Positions 34,441-46,363 of a stretch of DNA of 64,000 nucleotides are shown one piece after another. The notes beneath the pieces are model-generated. The model was not told the DNA's origin, ran no database searches, and worked only from the letters and a program-made list of their open reading frames with translations. How positions within the stretch are numbered: position 1 is the first letter of the stretch; the number at the start of each line of letters is the position of its first letter. The position numbers were made by a program, and so were the translations under genes. Origin of the DNA: Ectocarpus siliculosus (Eukaryota > Sar > Phaeophyceae > Ectocarpales > Ectocarpaceae); the NCBI GenBank assembly GCA_000310025.1, contig FN649751.1:1081132-1145131 (forward strand), given 5' to 3'.

Positions 34441-35784
34441 CATGTCTTAAGTTGTACAGGTCGTATGTTTACGTATCGGACAAAGTTTGCTGTCGAGTCG
34501 TTAATTGACATGCTACCCACCCGATACACAAACCCCTTGTCTGTATTTCACGCGTACTGCGTAAGAAAGCAAGGGTGTCAATAGTCTGGCAGGTAATTGA
34601 AAGCTCCGAGTACAAGTAACTGTAAGATGCAAGCGCCGCTTTGGCGAAGTTGTTGGACCCAGATATTCGTGTATGGAGCCTTCACCTGTACAGCGGAGGA
34701 CCCAACACCACGCGCGGGTGTGCTGTACTGATAGGGTCCCACAGCAAACACAGACAGAGTAGGGTTCGGGTTCCCAATCCCGCCATGGGTGCGGCCGGGC
34801 GTATGCCCTAGTTTACGTGCATGCGGGGCATTGCGGCGGTGTTTCACGTTGCAGACACCGTACACACCTAGCACGGATGGATTGATTTGTTGCAAGAAAA
34901 CTGGTAAAACGGAAGAATGCCCTATTTCACTACACGCAACATACATGTATCACCCCGTATGTAGCACCATCGGTCTGCACGAGCCACGGCCATTTGGCAA
35001 GCTAGGAAAGTACAAGCATTAGTTGTGGAGAAATGTTCACAACGATTACCCTTCGTCAGTACAGGGTGTGCGGGCGATAAAACAAACGTGACGGGTAGCC
35101 TCCTCCCACCTCCGTGATGTCTGTGCCCTTGTCCTCCTCCCCTTTGGCACTGTAGACGCACTACTGTACGATCGTCGGCAACCTGAGGTTGACTTTTCGC
35201 AAAATTCACACGTGCAGGCGATTACAAGAGTGGAACGCTACAGTCTCGTCTTGGTGTCACGTTTTAACAACTCGTCCGCTTCTGTAGCATACGGCCAACG
35301 CCTCCTCGCGCCCCGGGGTGAGCATTCAACGACAATCGGTCGCCAGCGCTATCGGCCGACCCTCATGAACGCCGACTTTATCTCCTGCAGAAAACCAAGC
35401 GTACAGTACTCCCCCGGTGCTATAGATCGAGTGCCAGCGCTAATGCTGCCCTTCGCGTCCAAGAGTCGGCCACGTCCTTCTTCTTTTTCTTCTTACTCTT
35501 CCCAGACCTACCCGACCCAGCCCATTTACCAAGTACAACACATGACAATGTGTGTGCAATCCTGAAAAAATACACCTGGGACGGAGCCATTTGGCGGTGC
35601 CTGTGTTGTATGTATGGAATATCATGTAGTAGCCTTCACGACTTCGAAATCGAGATAGAGGTGGCGTACCACTTCGTGCGTCAGAGCAAATCTCCCCCGT
35701 CTTAGAGCCTGCGTCCCCCCCTAGGAGACAACATTGGACAAAACAAAAAGAAGGGTAACAGGGCTGCGAACCTCTGCACCCATT

Positions 35785-36235
35785 GATCTGAGTCAGGTGC
35801 CCGATGGCTTGTATGATGCCTGTGAGCCGCGCCAACACAATTCTGGTGACCGTAGGACAAGCAATGCCCTGTACAAGGACTTGTGCCTGGCAGAGTAGAC
35901 AAAATTCGATTCTTATCTACCCCACCTCTGCCGCCTCAGCGCCGGTGGGCCCCTGTGAGTGGGCGTTTTTGCGTTTCTTTGCAACCAATGATCGGATTTG
36001 GGTGCATGATAGTTGTGTGATAGCTGTTAGCGGCCCGAACACAATGCTAGTGTCCGTAGGTCGAACGACGCCCGATACATAGAGTAATGTCAGGTGGAGT
36101 AGATATGAAAAATCTACTCCCCAGCGTTGGCGCCACCAGGCCCCTGTCGGTGGGCGTGTCTTTGCGCCCACTTGTCCGATTGGGGTGCCCGACGGCTTGA
36201 ATGGTAGCTGTGGGCCGTGCCAACACAACGAAAAA
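35785..36235 (-). repeat. Inverted units of the 185-bp repeat
   Basis: Two or more units read on the minus strand match the array at 33640-34440: GTTGGCACGGC, the CGCCCAC..ACAGGGGCC block and GGCACCC. Units are more diverged than those of the plus-strand array. The stretch 34440-35780 between the two arrays contains nothing that I can support. Confidence 0.65.
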
Positions 36236-36829
36236 CGCGGCAAACATCCTCGCTCTCGTATCGTTAGCTGTTTTGCATCTGCTCGTCATCGATGCCGGCC
36301 CACGCTCACCCAGCCGTGCTACTACAGGAAAACACACGGAAACAAGCAGCCGAGCTTGCATAGCGCCTCATACCTACTAAAGTACAGTAACGACCAACAG
36401 CTCATCGAACAACCCAAAATTCTTTTGGAACAGGTCATTGACCAACTTTCACAAGTGCTGACAACCATCCATTGAACCACCTGCCATACAAACTTGCCCT
36501 TGCCGCTTCTAGCACTGCACAACAGGGAACAGAATCTCGCAAATCTACTCGTCGTAGCCTTGGTCTTTGTAGGGTTATGTTTGGCTTGACCAATCGGCCA
36601 CGCGGGCGATTGGCGGCCTAGCGGCTGCTCCTAGATTCTCATGGGGGTATCATGAGAAGATTGCGAAGACGACCCTGAAGTGTGCAGGGTGTCTACCATC
36701 TCTCGGCGTTCTCCACAGGTCTACACCGCCAGCAGCGCCAGCGGTGATGCACACCATGCAAGAGCCGTACGCCAAAGCGCCGACGCCTCGGCGTAAAACC
36801 CGGGGGTACATGGGTGTATGCCCCCCTCC

Positions 36830-37085
36830 CCCCCCCAAGAAAATAAGTTAGGTCATACGCAGCTGTCATCCGTACGCAAGGAAGCAAGCACAGGATGCCG
36901 AACACCCTTCGCAGGATGCAGCGCACCCTTCACGCGAATCGCCGAATACCTCACGGCGCTTCGCGCTTGGTGATGTGAGAGCCTGGTCCGGTGAGAACTC
37001 GGCGTGCTCCGTGCCGGCTTTGTAAGAGTGCGAGGTCAATGGTCTAACGACTACGGCATGCACGACTATGAGTACACCCCCCCCG
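36830..37085 (+). repeat. Direct-strand copy of the poly-C-associated repeat
   Basis: This is the mirror partner of 32018-32280 in inverted orientation, ending ACGACTATGAGTAC then a run of C. The last 85 bases are repeated again at 37796-37880, so the minisatellite between them is bracketed by direct repeats. Confidence 0.65.
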
Positions 37086-37108
37086 CAAGTCACACACACA
37101 CCCCACGG

Positions 37109-37712
37109 GAGTGAGGATAGCTGCATATTGAAACCTCACGGGTTGAGTGATGTTGAAGATTGCCGGACACATAGAGGTGATGAGTGAGGTATAGAAGCCG
37201 AGCGACTAGTCTAATCGTTTGATTTCGGCTTCTATAGAGGACAGCTGCATACTGAAAGCTCACAGGCTGATTGGTATTGGAGATTACCGGACACATAGAC
37301 GGCGTTGAGTGAGGATAGCTGCAAACTGAAACCTCACAGTTGGATTGATGATTGAGGTTGCCGGACACATAGACGCGTTGAGTGAGGATAGCTGCATACT
37401 GAAACGTCACAGGTTGATTGGTATTGAAGAGTGCCGAACACATAGACGAGTAAGGATAGTTGCAAACTGAAACCTCACAGTTGGATTGATGCTTGAGATT
37501 GCCGGACACATAGACGCGTTGAGTGAGGATAGCTGCTGCATACTGACACCTCATGGGTTGACTGAAGGTTGAGATTGCCGGGCACATGGGCTCGTTGATC
37601 TAGGATAGCTGCATACTGACACCTCATGGTTGATATTGTTTGAGATTGCCGGACACATAGAAGCGTTGAGTGGAGATTGCTGCATAATGAAAACTCACAA
37701 GTAACATAGTGA
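37109..37712 (-). repeat. Minisatellite with 70-76 bp period
   Basis: Seven anchors of the form GCCGGACACATAG occur near 37162, 37287, 37360, 37432, 37500, 37577 and 37648. Each is preceded by AGTGAGGATAGCTGCATACT and ..CTCACAGGTTGATTG. The wider first interval is explained by an inserted foldback (12-bp arms 37190-37201 and 37225-37236). Translated frames through it are artefacts. Confidence 0.82.
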
Positions 37713-37795
37713 GGGGACAATTCGAGACTGCATTACACCTAGACCCGATCTCCAACCCGTACCCGAACCCCTCCTGGAAATAGAGCCCCCCCCTG

Positions 37796-37896
37796 GCGTG
37801 CTCCGTCCCGGCTTTGTAGGGATGCGAGGTCAATGGTCTAACGACTACGGCATGCACGACTATGAGTACCCCCCCCCCCCCCCCCCCCCCCCCCCC
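37796..37896 (+). repeat. Poly-C-associated repeat copy abutting the gap
   Basis: GTGCTCCGTCCCGGCTTTGT, then GAGGTCAATGGTCTAACGAC and TACGGCATG, ending in a run of nearly 30 C. The sequence stops in the assembly gap, as expected if the homopolymer defeated assembly. Confidence 0.7.
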
Positions 37897-38264
37897 NNNN
37901 NNNNNNNNNNNNNNNNNNNNNNNNNNNNNNNNNNNNNNNNNNNNNNNNNNNNNNNNNNNNNNNNNNNNNNNNNNNNNNNNNNNNNNNNNNNNNNNNNNNN
38001 NNNNNNNNNNNNNNNNNNNNNNNNNNNNNNNNNNNNNNNNNNNNNNNNNNNNNNNNNNNNNNNNNNNNNNNNNNNNNNNNNNNNNNNNNNNNNNNNNNNN
38101 NNNNNNNNNNNNNNNNNNNNNNNNNNNNNNNNNNNNNNNNNNNNNNNNNNNNNNNNNNNNNNNNNNNNNNNNNNNNNNNNNNNNNNNNNNNNNNNNNNNN
38201 NNNNNNNNNNNNNNNNNNNNNNNNNNNNNNNNNNNNNNNNNNNNNNNNNNNNNNNNNNNNNNNN
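37897..38264. other. Assembly gap (368 N)
   Basis: Unknown bases flanked on both sides by long C runs. Any open frame spanning it is meaningless. Confidence 0.99.
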
Positions 38265-39180
38265 TGCACGGTTTTTTTGATAACCCCCCCCCCCCCCCCT
38301 TTTTTCCTTCCCCGGGAGACAGAGAGAGGGGGGTACAGTTCAAAGTAGGCACAAGCCTACCCAAGGTTAATTTTTATTGGTACGGCACCAGCAAAAGTAC
38401 TGCAGTCCCCATTGGGCGGTTGAGGATTTAGAGATAAGACACCCCAAAACCCTCCAGCGTGAGATCCAAAATGGTTCGGACGGTGGAGGGGGGGGGGGGG
38501 GTGTTCGTTGCCTGAAGTGGATCCATAAAACATGGAGCCACCAAAGAAAAGCTTTTTGCTCACGTCGAGCACCGACAAACGACTGACCAACCACACAAGA
38601 ACTGCGGAGCTAGATGTGCGGCACGCACAACGCATTGTTTTCGGTTGGAGAGAGGCGAGTACAAAGCAGTAAGGAACTGTTGGCCAAACGCTCGGCAGAT
38701 AGGTCTACTCGGGAGCGTAATTGGGGTAGCAACCCCGTGGTGGAGTGTAGATGAGAAGGTGGACGGTGGCGTACGCTCCCTTTCGGCGTGTGAGTAAGAT
38801 CTTAGGCTATGCATGTCGTCCCTGAACTTATTGTGGTGAACATGACCTCCCAGGAGGAAAGTAACCTGTACCGCGGGACTTCGGAGATGATAAATTGGGT
38901 GGTCGGTGGACGCCTGGGTGTTTACTAAGCAGAGCGCCCGAACAAGACTGGGGTACTTGTGCCAGGAGGTGTGAACTTGGATCTAGACTACGAGCCCATG
39001 TTGGAGGCGCGATTTAGCGCCGGTGAGCCGGCAAAAGAACTGAAAGGAACCACAACCCCCACCGGACACTCGGATTGGGAACGCCGAGTATTCCGTATAC
39101 CTTCCTGAAAACATGCGAAAAACATGTGGCCACGGTCCAGTTGACACAGAGATCATGAGGATGGTAAAGAAACCAAGAGG

Positions 39181-42100
39181 TTGGATGCAGAAGAGTGGAA
39201 GGGAGAAAGGTTGGGGCTGCTGCTGTTTGAAATTCCAAGGGACACTACGAGGATAGAGTTCAAGAACTGCTATGACAGGGAGGGACTACATTGCCTAGCA
39301 AGGGGAGAAGTAGGCAGAGAGCATGAACGTTTCCGGGTGAAATTGACCAAGGGAGACAGCAAAGAGTGCAGGGGTGCTGACATCGAGAAGCTGTCGAACT
39401 ACGTAAGAAAGTTTGGATGGAGGGTTTGCATCGCGAACATGATAGAAACAGAGAAGGTAAGAAGACGAGAGGCGAAGGCGATGGAGGCGAAGAAGGGACC
39501 GGGCGAGGGAGGCAAGCAGGCAAGTCAGAAGAACGCCGAGAAGAAGCGGAAGTCGAACGACAGAGTGCGCAAAATCTCCAATAGGGAAAAGCACAAGCTG
39601 AGAGTGGGATCGTGGAACGTGTGCGGGTTCGCAACGAGTGAGCACAAACGATTGGAAATAGTGGACCAAGTAGAACAAAGCGATCTAGACGCAAAGAGAC
39701 GTGTGGGAATTGAAGGGTGGAGACGTGGTAAGCAAACTAGGGACATCCCGGTGGGTAGGGAAGGCAAGAAAGGGCGTAGACCCGAAGAAAAGGGGGGAGG
39801 GGGGAGTCGGATTCCTGATCAAGGAACACTTGTTTGACGTGGTGGAAGTAGTGGTAAAAACGGAGTTCGAGGAAAACCTATGGCTTAAGATACCTAGGGA
39901 GCGTGAGAAAGATTTGTTTCTAGGGAACGAATACGTACCACCGTCGCCGAAGAAAGTCGCAAGCATGGCGCAGGAAAATGGGGGAAGATGTCCAGAGGTC
40001 CAGCAGGAAGGGATAAGTTGTCGTGGTGGGCGATTTCAACTCCAGAGTAGGAGGACAGGCGATCGGGCAGCACGGAGAAGACAAAGTGAATGACAATGGA
40101 GTGAGGATGCTTGAATTCTTGGGAAGCAACGAGAAGGGAATGTGATAAGCCGGAGTCCACCAGACAAAGGGCAGTCTGCAATGAGTACTCGGTTCTCGAC
40201 TACATCCTGGTAGATAGCGGGAGCACACAGATCCCAGAGTTGCACATAAGTGCGATAGATATGGGTTCGACCGACGAATTCCTCATATGGGCAAACATCG
40301 ACCGAGCTAGGAAGGCGGAGAGTAAGAAACAGAGGAAAGTGTTCCGGTGGAAAGTAGAGGGTTTGGGAGACGAGGGGACACTAGATGATTTCCAGAAGGG
40401 GCTGGCTGGGAGTGTAGAACACTTCAGGAATTTTCTGAGCAGCGTTGAAGACGGACATGTAAACGTACAAGCAGCAGGGGACAGGGTGATTGAAGGGTGG
40501 GAGTCCATTGTGAACACAACGGCAGAGAGAGTGGTGGGAAAGAAGGTGGTACGATGTGGGGGATCGGTCAAGTGGTGGGATGGCGAAGAAGAAATAGGGG
40601 AACGTAGAGAAGTCTTCAAGCAGTACCCGAGTGAGGGGTCTGAGAGGAGTTGGGAAAAGTACAGGGCCAAGAGAAAACAGGTGAAGGGGCTATTGAAAAC
40701 GAAGAAAAAGTGCATTTGGGACGAAGTAGTGCAGAAGGCCAACGGAGGCCTGGAGGGGAACGTCAAGCAGCTGTGGCAAGGGACTAGTTGGATAGTAAAA
40801 AAGACCACGCAGGGGGGGGATACAGGGGTAGCAACTTTGCGAGGTGTGAACGGTGGGCTAGTGAACAGCAGGAAGGGAAAAGGGGAAGATCTAGCAGGAC
40901 ACTACAAGAGACTTGGAGTGCCGTCGGAGAATGAAACCTTTGACCAAGTGTTTAAGAAGGAGGTGGACGAATGGGCCAAGGGAGAAGAAGAAACACCGAA
41001 GGCAGACGTTGGGAACGTAGAGCTAGAGACGGAGCTCACTGAGGACGAGGTGGAGACTTGTGTGAACAAGTTGCAGTGTCACAAAGCAGCAGGGGCGGAT
41101 GGGATAGTCAACGAATTCATGAAGTTTGTTGGGAAGGGGATGATCCAGCTGATGGTACTGCTGTACAACTGGGCGTGGAAAAACGAATATGCGCCAAGTA
41201 GATGGAGGAAACGGGTGGTTGTGAACTTGTTTAAGAAAGGAGACAAGACTGACCCAGGAAACTACAGGGGGATCACACTGTTGAACACAGTAGTAGGAAA
41301 CGTGTTCTGTAAGCTGCTGAACGATAGGATAGGGGCGTATTGGAGAAGGAACGTATGATAAGTGAGGGCCAGGCAGGTTTCCGAAAGAAGAGAGGGGGCG
41401 CGTAGACCACGTATTCACGGTAGGGAGAATCATCCAAGGTAGAAAGAGGGAGGGGAAGCCGACGTACTGCTGCTTCCTGGACGTACTAAAGGCATACGAT
41501 ACAGAGTATGGAGAACTGGGCTGTGGAAACAGTTGTCCGAGTACGGGATCAAGGGGAAATGTGGAGAGTGCTAAAGAAGATGACAAGAGTGTATGTACGA
41601 AAAGCGCGGTCATGCTAGACGGAGAACTGTCTAAATTCTTCAACATTGAACAGGGAGTCCCACAAGGTTTCACTTTGTCCCCACCATTGTTCCCAGGTGT
41701 TCATCAACGATCTGTTGAAAGTCATAGAAGCAGTCGAGAGGTAGAAGAGGTAGGGGAAAGCACGGTGTCGGGAATGCTGTTTGCGGATGACTTTGTTGGA
41801 GTGTCTGACACCGCAAAAGCAAATTGATGCGGCGAAGGAGTTTGCTGATAAGTGGGGGTTGTCTGCCAACGCTAAGAACAGTGCCGCCGTCATGGCATGC
41901 AACGAGGACAGGGAGGAACCAGTAGAACATAGATGGAAGTGGGGGGTCAAGGAGATTGCAGTAGTGGACCAGTACACATACCTCGGAGTAGAGATTGCAA
42001 AAGACTGCTCGTGGAATGCACACATGTCGAAGGTAACGGAAAAGGGTAAAGCACGAGCAGGGAAGCTGCACCCAATACTCGAAAACCCGCACCTCGATAC

Positions 42101-42955
42101 ACGCATCAAATTGACGGTTTTGAAGAGCGTAATCGTACCGCCGCTAGAGTACGCCGGAGAAGTATAGGAAGGAAATAAGAAGGTAGTCAAAGAGCTCGAG
42201 GCGGCGAGATGAAAACAGTGAAAGTCATCCTGCTCAAAGCGCACAAGTACTGCAGCCGTCAGGGCAGAACTGGGGATCCAATCCCTACGGTCGGGACAAG
42301 ACGCAAGGAAGCTGACATGGCGGTATCGCATGTGCGGTGTGGGAGAGGAGAGGTTACCGAGAATAGCCTGGGAGGCGAAGTGGGAAAACAAGAAGAGAGG
42401 TAGACAACCCACGGAGTGGAGGTCAAGGTTGTAGGTGACGTATGGAAAGGGTTCGAAATTGACGAAGACGATACGCTGGATACGGGGGTCTACGGGGGTT
42501 CAAGGAGAAGATATATGTTGCTTTTGCCGAGAGAGAAGAACATAACCTAAGAAAAGAACCCAAGGAAAAGGAGGGCACAGAAGTGTACGGAATGTTGAAA
42601 GAAGGAATAGGGTTCAAGGAATACCTACATGGACCGATGGATGCAGGGACAAAGCTGAAGGTCAATTCAGGACCGGGGACATTGGTCTTCGAGAACATAG
42701 CCGAAGACTTCGGAAGATAGACGATGAAGTTCAAATGTGATTGCGGCTCCGAGCGCGAAGACCGTGTTCATGTAGTCGCGGAATGTCGGCTGTACAAGAA
42801 GGAGAGGGAATTTTACATGACTGGGCTGGGAAAGTAGAAGAGAAGTACAGGGAGATGTTCGAGGCATGGGATAGCCAGGAGAGGACGGTAGCTGTACTGG
42901 GGAGTAGGAAGTGGTTTCAAAAGGCGGCAAGTGATATCGTCGGATAGACAGACTA
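39181..42955 (+). pseudogene. Broken non-LTR (LINE-type) retrotransposon with endonuclease and reverse transcriptase
   Basis: The remnant reads in order: a basic N-terminal region; the AP-endonuclease start RVGSWNVCGF near 39600; the endonuclease block VVVGDFNSRVGG near 40021; a linker; reverse transcriptase with HKAAGADGIVNEFMKF and FKKGDKTDPGNYRGITLLN (about 41085-41290); QGVPQG at 41651-41668; the catalytic FADD at 41780-41791 in place of the common YADD; and a C-terminal Cys/His finger CDCGSEREDRVHVVAEC near 42735. Frames change near 39700 and 39990 and are cut after 41358, 41827 and 42167, so it cannot make a full protein. The 5' boundary is not clear (perhaps 38.4-39.1 kb). The clade is not determined. 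Confidence 0.88.
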
Positions 42956-43019
42956 GGGACGACATTCTTGAGTCACCTTTGGCAAAGTGGGAAGGAGCGA
43001 TTGGCCATCGGTGATCGGT

Positions 43020-43120
43020 CCTGTAGGAACAATGCCCCGTCCTCTCGAGGACGCGTGGTCAATGGTCTAACCGCTAAGGCATGCAAAACATTAAGAGTTA
43101 CCCCCCCCCCCCCCCCCCAC
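43020..43120 (+). repeat. Diverged poly-C-associated repeat
   Basis: GCGTGGTCAATGGTCTAACC, then GCTAAGGCATGC and a run of 18 C. It follows directly after the retrotransposon remnant, so it may be an insertion at its 3' end or a shared tail. Apart from this, 42.96-44.43 kb has only an A-rich stretch (43.6-43.8 kb) that yields a Lys-rich frame with no support. Confidence 0.5.
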
Positions 43121-44430
43121 GGACCCCGATGTTCGATTGGTAGGCCCATGTGTCTTGATTTTTTGTTCACCGTGTGTACCCTTGGCGGTGCCGTTACAAG
43201 ACAAGCCGTTACAAGACAAGATCGATTGCAAAGACCACATATATATTATACGAGTAGATGAACACATATTTATCTAAAGAAAACAGGGGGAAAGTATGCC
43301 GTCGTTTTGCTGCACATCTGAATCTACTGCTGTAGGATACCATGTACAAGAGTACATTTACTACATTTACATCACGAGCGAGCTCCTACTATTTCCGAGT
43401 ACAGACGAACTTGGGTTAGGGTTAGCACTCCAGACAGCAGTACGCTGTAGTCGACAAACTTTCATTTTGGTAAAGTGTGGGACAGGGGGGTGATGCTGCT
43501 GTAGTCGAATGAATGTAGTTTGTTGTTGTCTTGTTGTTGGTTCTCACATTAGCTCTAGACTACTAGTAAAAGTCCCCAAAAATGGGGAGCCCGTGGTCCC
43601 AAAACCCGGCACATACGACGCCGCGGGGAAACAAAAAAACAAGAATAGAGTACAAACCACTCGGAAAAAGAACACAAAATGATAGAAAGAAAAGAACAGC
43701 TACCGCACCGACCGGTCGAGAAAAGGAGCCCTGGGAAACCGATCAAAATAAAACAAAACAAAAACAAAGGCAAAAATAAAAAGGGAAAAAGGGAAAAAGG
43801 AGGACGCTTCCCACTCCCGCCTAAAAAAATCAAAGGGTACCGTACCAGCATCAGGCACTACGCACCAGTAGTGTGTGGACGGGTAGTTCAGTTAGTTTTG
43901 GGCACGCAACCGTGCTGCAGGGATTGATTGTATGTAGGTGTACCTCTTCGGGCTTGTTGTGTACCCTTCCTTTTCTTCTTGCTGGTTGCGTGTTCTTTAG
44001 ACTAGATGTTCTGGTGGCTCTAGCATTTTTGTGACCACGGACCGAGTCTTTGCTAGATTTTGGGATTAGCAACCGACACGAAGACAACAACAACAGACGA
44101 CGAACTTGAACACCACATTAATTTGTTGTGAGCTGAGTCCCCCACACACCCACACACCGAAACCTATATTGCGACCATTCAACCATTCGTAGCAGATGAC
44201 CAATAGGAACTACCAAAACTTGGCAGAACCCGAGCCTCGGCCGAAACTACAGACTACACTTAGATAGGTTCTAATACGTATGTGCGGGCGTGCGGGCGCG
44301 TAGTCTACCCCAATTGATCTACACACAAGATGATGTCCTCCGCCGTTGGTTCTCTCATCATTTTTGACCCGGGTTCGATCGTCTGCACATTCCGATTAGT
44401 TTTCGTTTTCGATTGGGTATAGTGTGTAGG

Positions 44431-44737
44431 TCGCCCCGGTGGTACTAGTTGGTATCCTCCAAACCTTCTTGTTGTAGAGGTCAGGTCAGGGGTTCGAATC
44501 CCGGCGTAAAGCGAGCTTGCAAAGTGAGTTTTCCGCTCGCTTCCGCTCCTGGCCTAGTGGATAGTGCTGGTTCGTGTGTACACAGATTGCTGAACTCTTC
44601 TCGCATTAAAAATCGAAGGCAAAGTACCGCAGGAGGGGAGGGTAGAGAGGGGCTCTTCTGTGTGACCACGGGTTGGAGTAAACGGCACTAAAGCTGTGAG
44701 CGCTGATTTGAAGTGAAGACAAAAAAAAAGAAAAAGT
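44431..44737 (+). mobile_element. tRNA-derived SINE, copy 1
   Basis: The head resembles a tRNA (GCCCCGGTGGTACTAGTTGG) and holds a B box GGTTCGAATCC at 44491-44501. A shared body of about 200 bases (GTGGATAG.GCT.GTTCGTGT, CTGAACTCTTCTCGCATTAA, GTGAGCGCTGATTTGAAGTG) follows, with an A-rich tail. The same order is repeated at 46047-46363. Pol III-type promoter boxes inside a non-coding repeat with an A tail define a SINE. Confidence 0.82.
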
Positions 44738-45012
44738 ATGTAGTCTACACATGTACAGCAGCGTCGTCCACAACCTTTCTATGTCAACACGACCAGTTGA
44801 ACAAAGAGAACTGACGAGAACTATGTACCTCCAACGCTTTGTTTTAGTCGCACGGCGGGATGAAGAACGCATTGCCGTCTTTTGGGCAACAGCAACGTGT
44901 AGGTGGCTGGTCGAGAGAAGATTGCACAAGATAGTTGGTTTTTGTTCCGAAATATGTACATCGGTGCAATGGTTCTTGTTGTTGTTGTTGTTGTTCCGAT
45001 CTCTTGGTGAAA

Positions 45013-45103
45013 TGGTTGTTGTTGTCTTCACATTAAAAACCGTTCCGATCTCTCTCTACCCAGTACCTTCGTATGTCCGTACTGATCCAACACTCGACGC
45101 GGT
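45013..45103. repeat. Dispersed repeat with TTG array (copy 2)
   Basis: TTG triplets at 44976-44995 and 45014-45025 precede CTCTCTCTACCCAGTACCTT and the block through GATCCAACACT, shared with 26773-26884. It lies between the two SINEs. Confidence 0.7.
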
Positions 45104-46046
45104 CGATTCCCGTGGTCACAGGTTAACTTACCCTAACAAGGTACACTCAAATGAACTGGCCCCGAGGGGTCCGGAAGTCAATAGACATCAACGACAGATA
45201 TTCTGGAACGAAATGGTTGGAGAAATGGTTGGAGAACGGCGAACCAAGAGACCAAGACACACACACCATTATTGGGAAAACGACTAAAAAGATCCGAATC
45301 TATAGAAGAAACATTTGGAAGTCGCGCTGCTGCTGTGGCATTGTATTGACCGGCGTTGTCATCAGTTATCAGGCATCAGGCGCGCCCCGCGACCCAGCGG
45401 AAAGCGGGAGAGGTTCTGCCTACTCTTGGGCTCCAACTTCCGCTGAAGGTCTGGACACACCGGAGATATCCAATTGGTCGTCGCGGCGAATGCCCACTAC
45501 CAGGACTTCCACGAACGACGTTCGAAGAGAGAGGGGCCACACCGGTAGCTCCCCACAGGTAGATAGGTGTGTTTGTGTGATGCGTCGCCCGGAACTTGTA
45601 CGTTCGCAATCATCGAAACTGGCCCACCCTCCCGCCATGTCTGCTACTCGCGACCTTCAAGGAGAGCGCAGCTCAAACCTCTCCTTTCGCACGGAACCAG
45701 AAAGATTAATGTTGTCTATTCGCGCAGACTGTACACAGGATCACACTACATAGAATTCTCAGTTCTCCGCTCCCCTGATGTACGGGACAGGTCACAATCG
45801 CAGGCAAGGAGTCAGTTTGTCGCGTAGTCTTTGGTGGGTCAACTGCTCTGGCAGGCCGGCTCAACCGGACTTGTGCCGGGCTTCCGCACTACAGCACGAA
45901 TCAGCATGTTGAGGAATAGATTCAGCAGTACCGTAGTACATAGTGTACGACTTCTCTTCAGCAAATGGCGGAAAACAGCGGCAAAAGGGCAGCGCCTGGC
46001 AACATCCTACGAACCGTCAATCCATTCATGTACATCCTACGAGCCG

Positions 46047-46363
46047 GTCGCCCCGGTGGTCTAGTTGGTAGCCTCGTAACCTTCTAGAGGTCAGGTCGGG
46101 GGTTCGAATCCCGGCGTAGGCGAGCTTTTCTTGCAAAGTGAGTTTTTCTCTCGCTTCTTCTGCTCCTGGCCAAGTGGATAGCGCTAGTTCGTGTGTACAC
46201 AGAGGGAAGAGAGTGCTGAACTCTTCTCGCATTAAAAATTGAAGGCGAAGTACCGCAGGAGGGGAGGGTAGATGCTCTTCTGTGTGACCACGGGTTGGAA
46301 GCAACGGCACTAGTGCTGTGAGCGCTGATTTGAAGTGAAGAACAAAAAAAATAATAATAATAC
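46047..46363 (+). mobile_element. tRNA-derived SINE, copy 2
   Basis: A better-preserved head than copy 1: an A-box-like TGGTCTAGTTGG at 46057-46068 and the B box GGTTCGAATCC at 46101-46111. The body is the same, and the tail runs into AAAAAAATAATAATAATA. The head does not fold into a clean anticodon arm, so I do not call a functional tRNA. The rest of 45.1-47.3 kb has no gene that I can support. Confidence 0.85.

Noticed and set aside
33343-34584. Overlapping plus-strand frames of 125-225 codons
   Set aside because: They are produced by the 185-bp satellite and change frame from unit to unit.
37109-37712. CRISPR-like regular spacing
   Set aside because: The whole unit is repeated, with no unique spacers; a eukaryotic minisatellite.
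37624-38431. Open frames of 143-246 codons across the gap
   Set aside because: They run through 368 unknown bases and homopolymers and have no biological meaning.
39260-42412. Several long minus-strand frames opposite the retrotransposon
   Set aside because: They are antisense to clear endonuclease and reverse-transcriptase motifs on the plus strand.
43582-43927. Lys-rich plus-strand frames that might be a gag-like protein
   Set aside because: Explained by an A-rich stretch; no domain, no LTR pair or primer-binding site was found.
46047-46125. A functional tRNA gene
   Set aside because: A and B boxes are present, but the acceptor and anticodon arms do not pair properly and the same head heads another SINE copy; it is a SINE.
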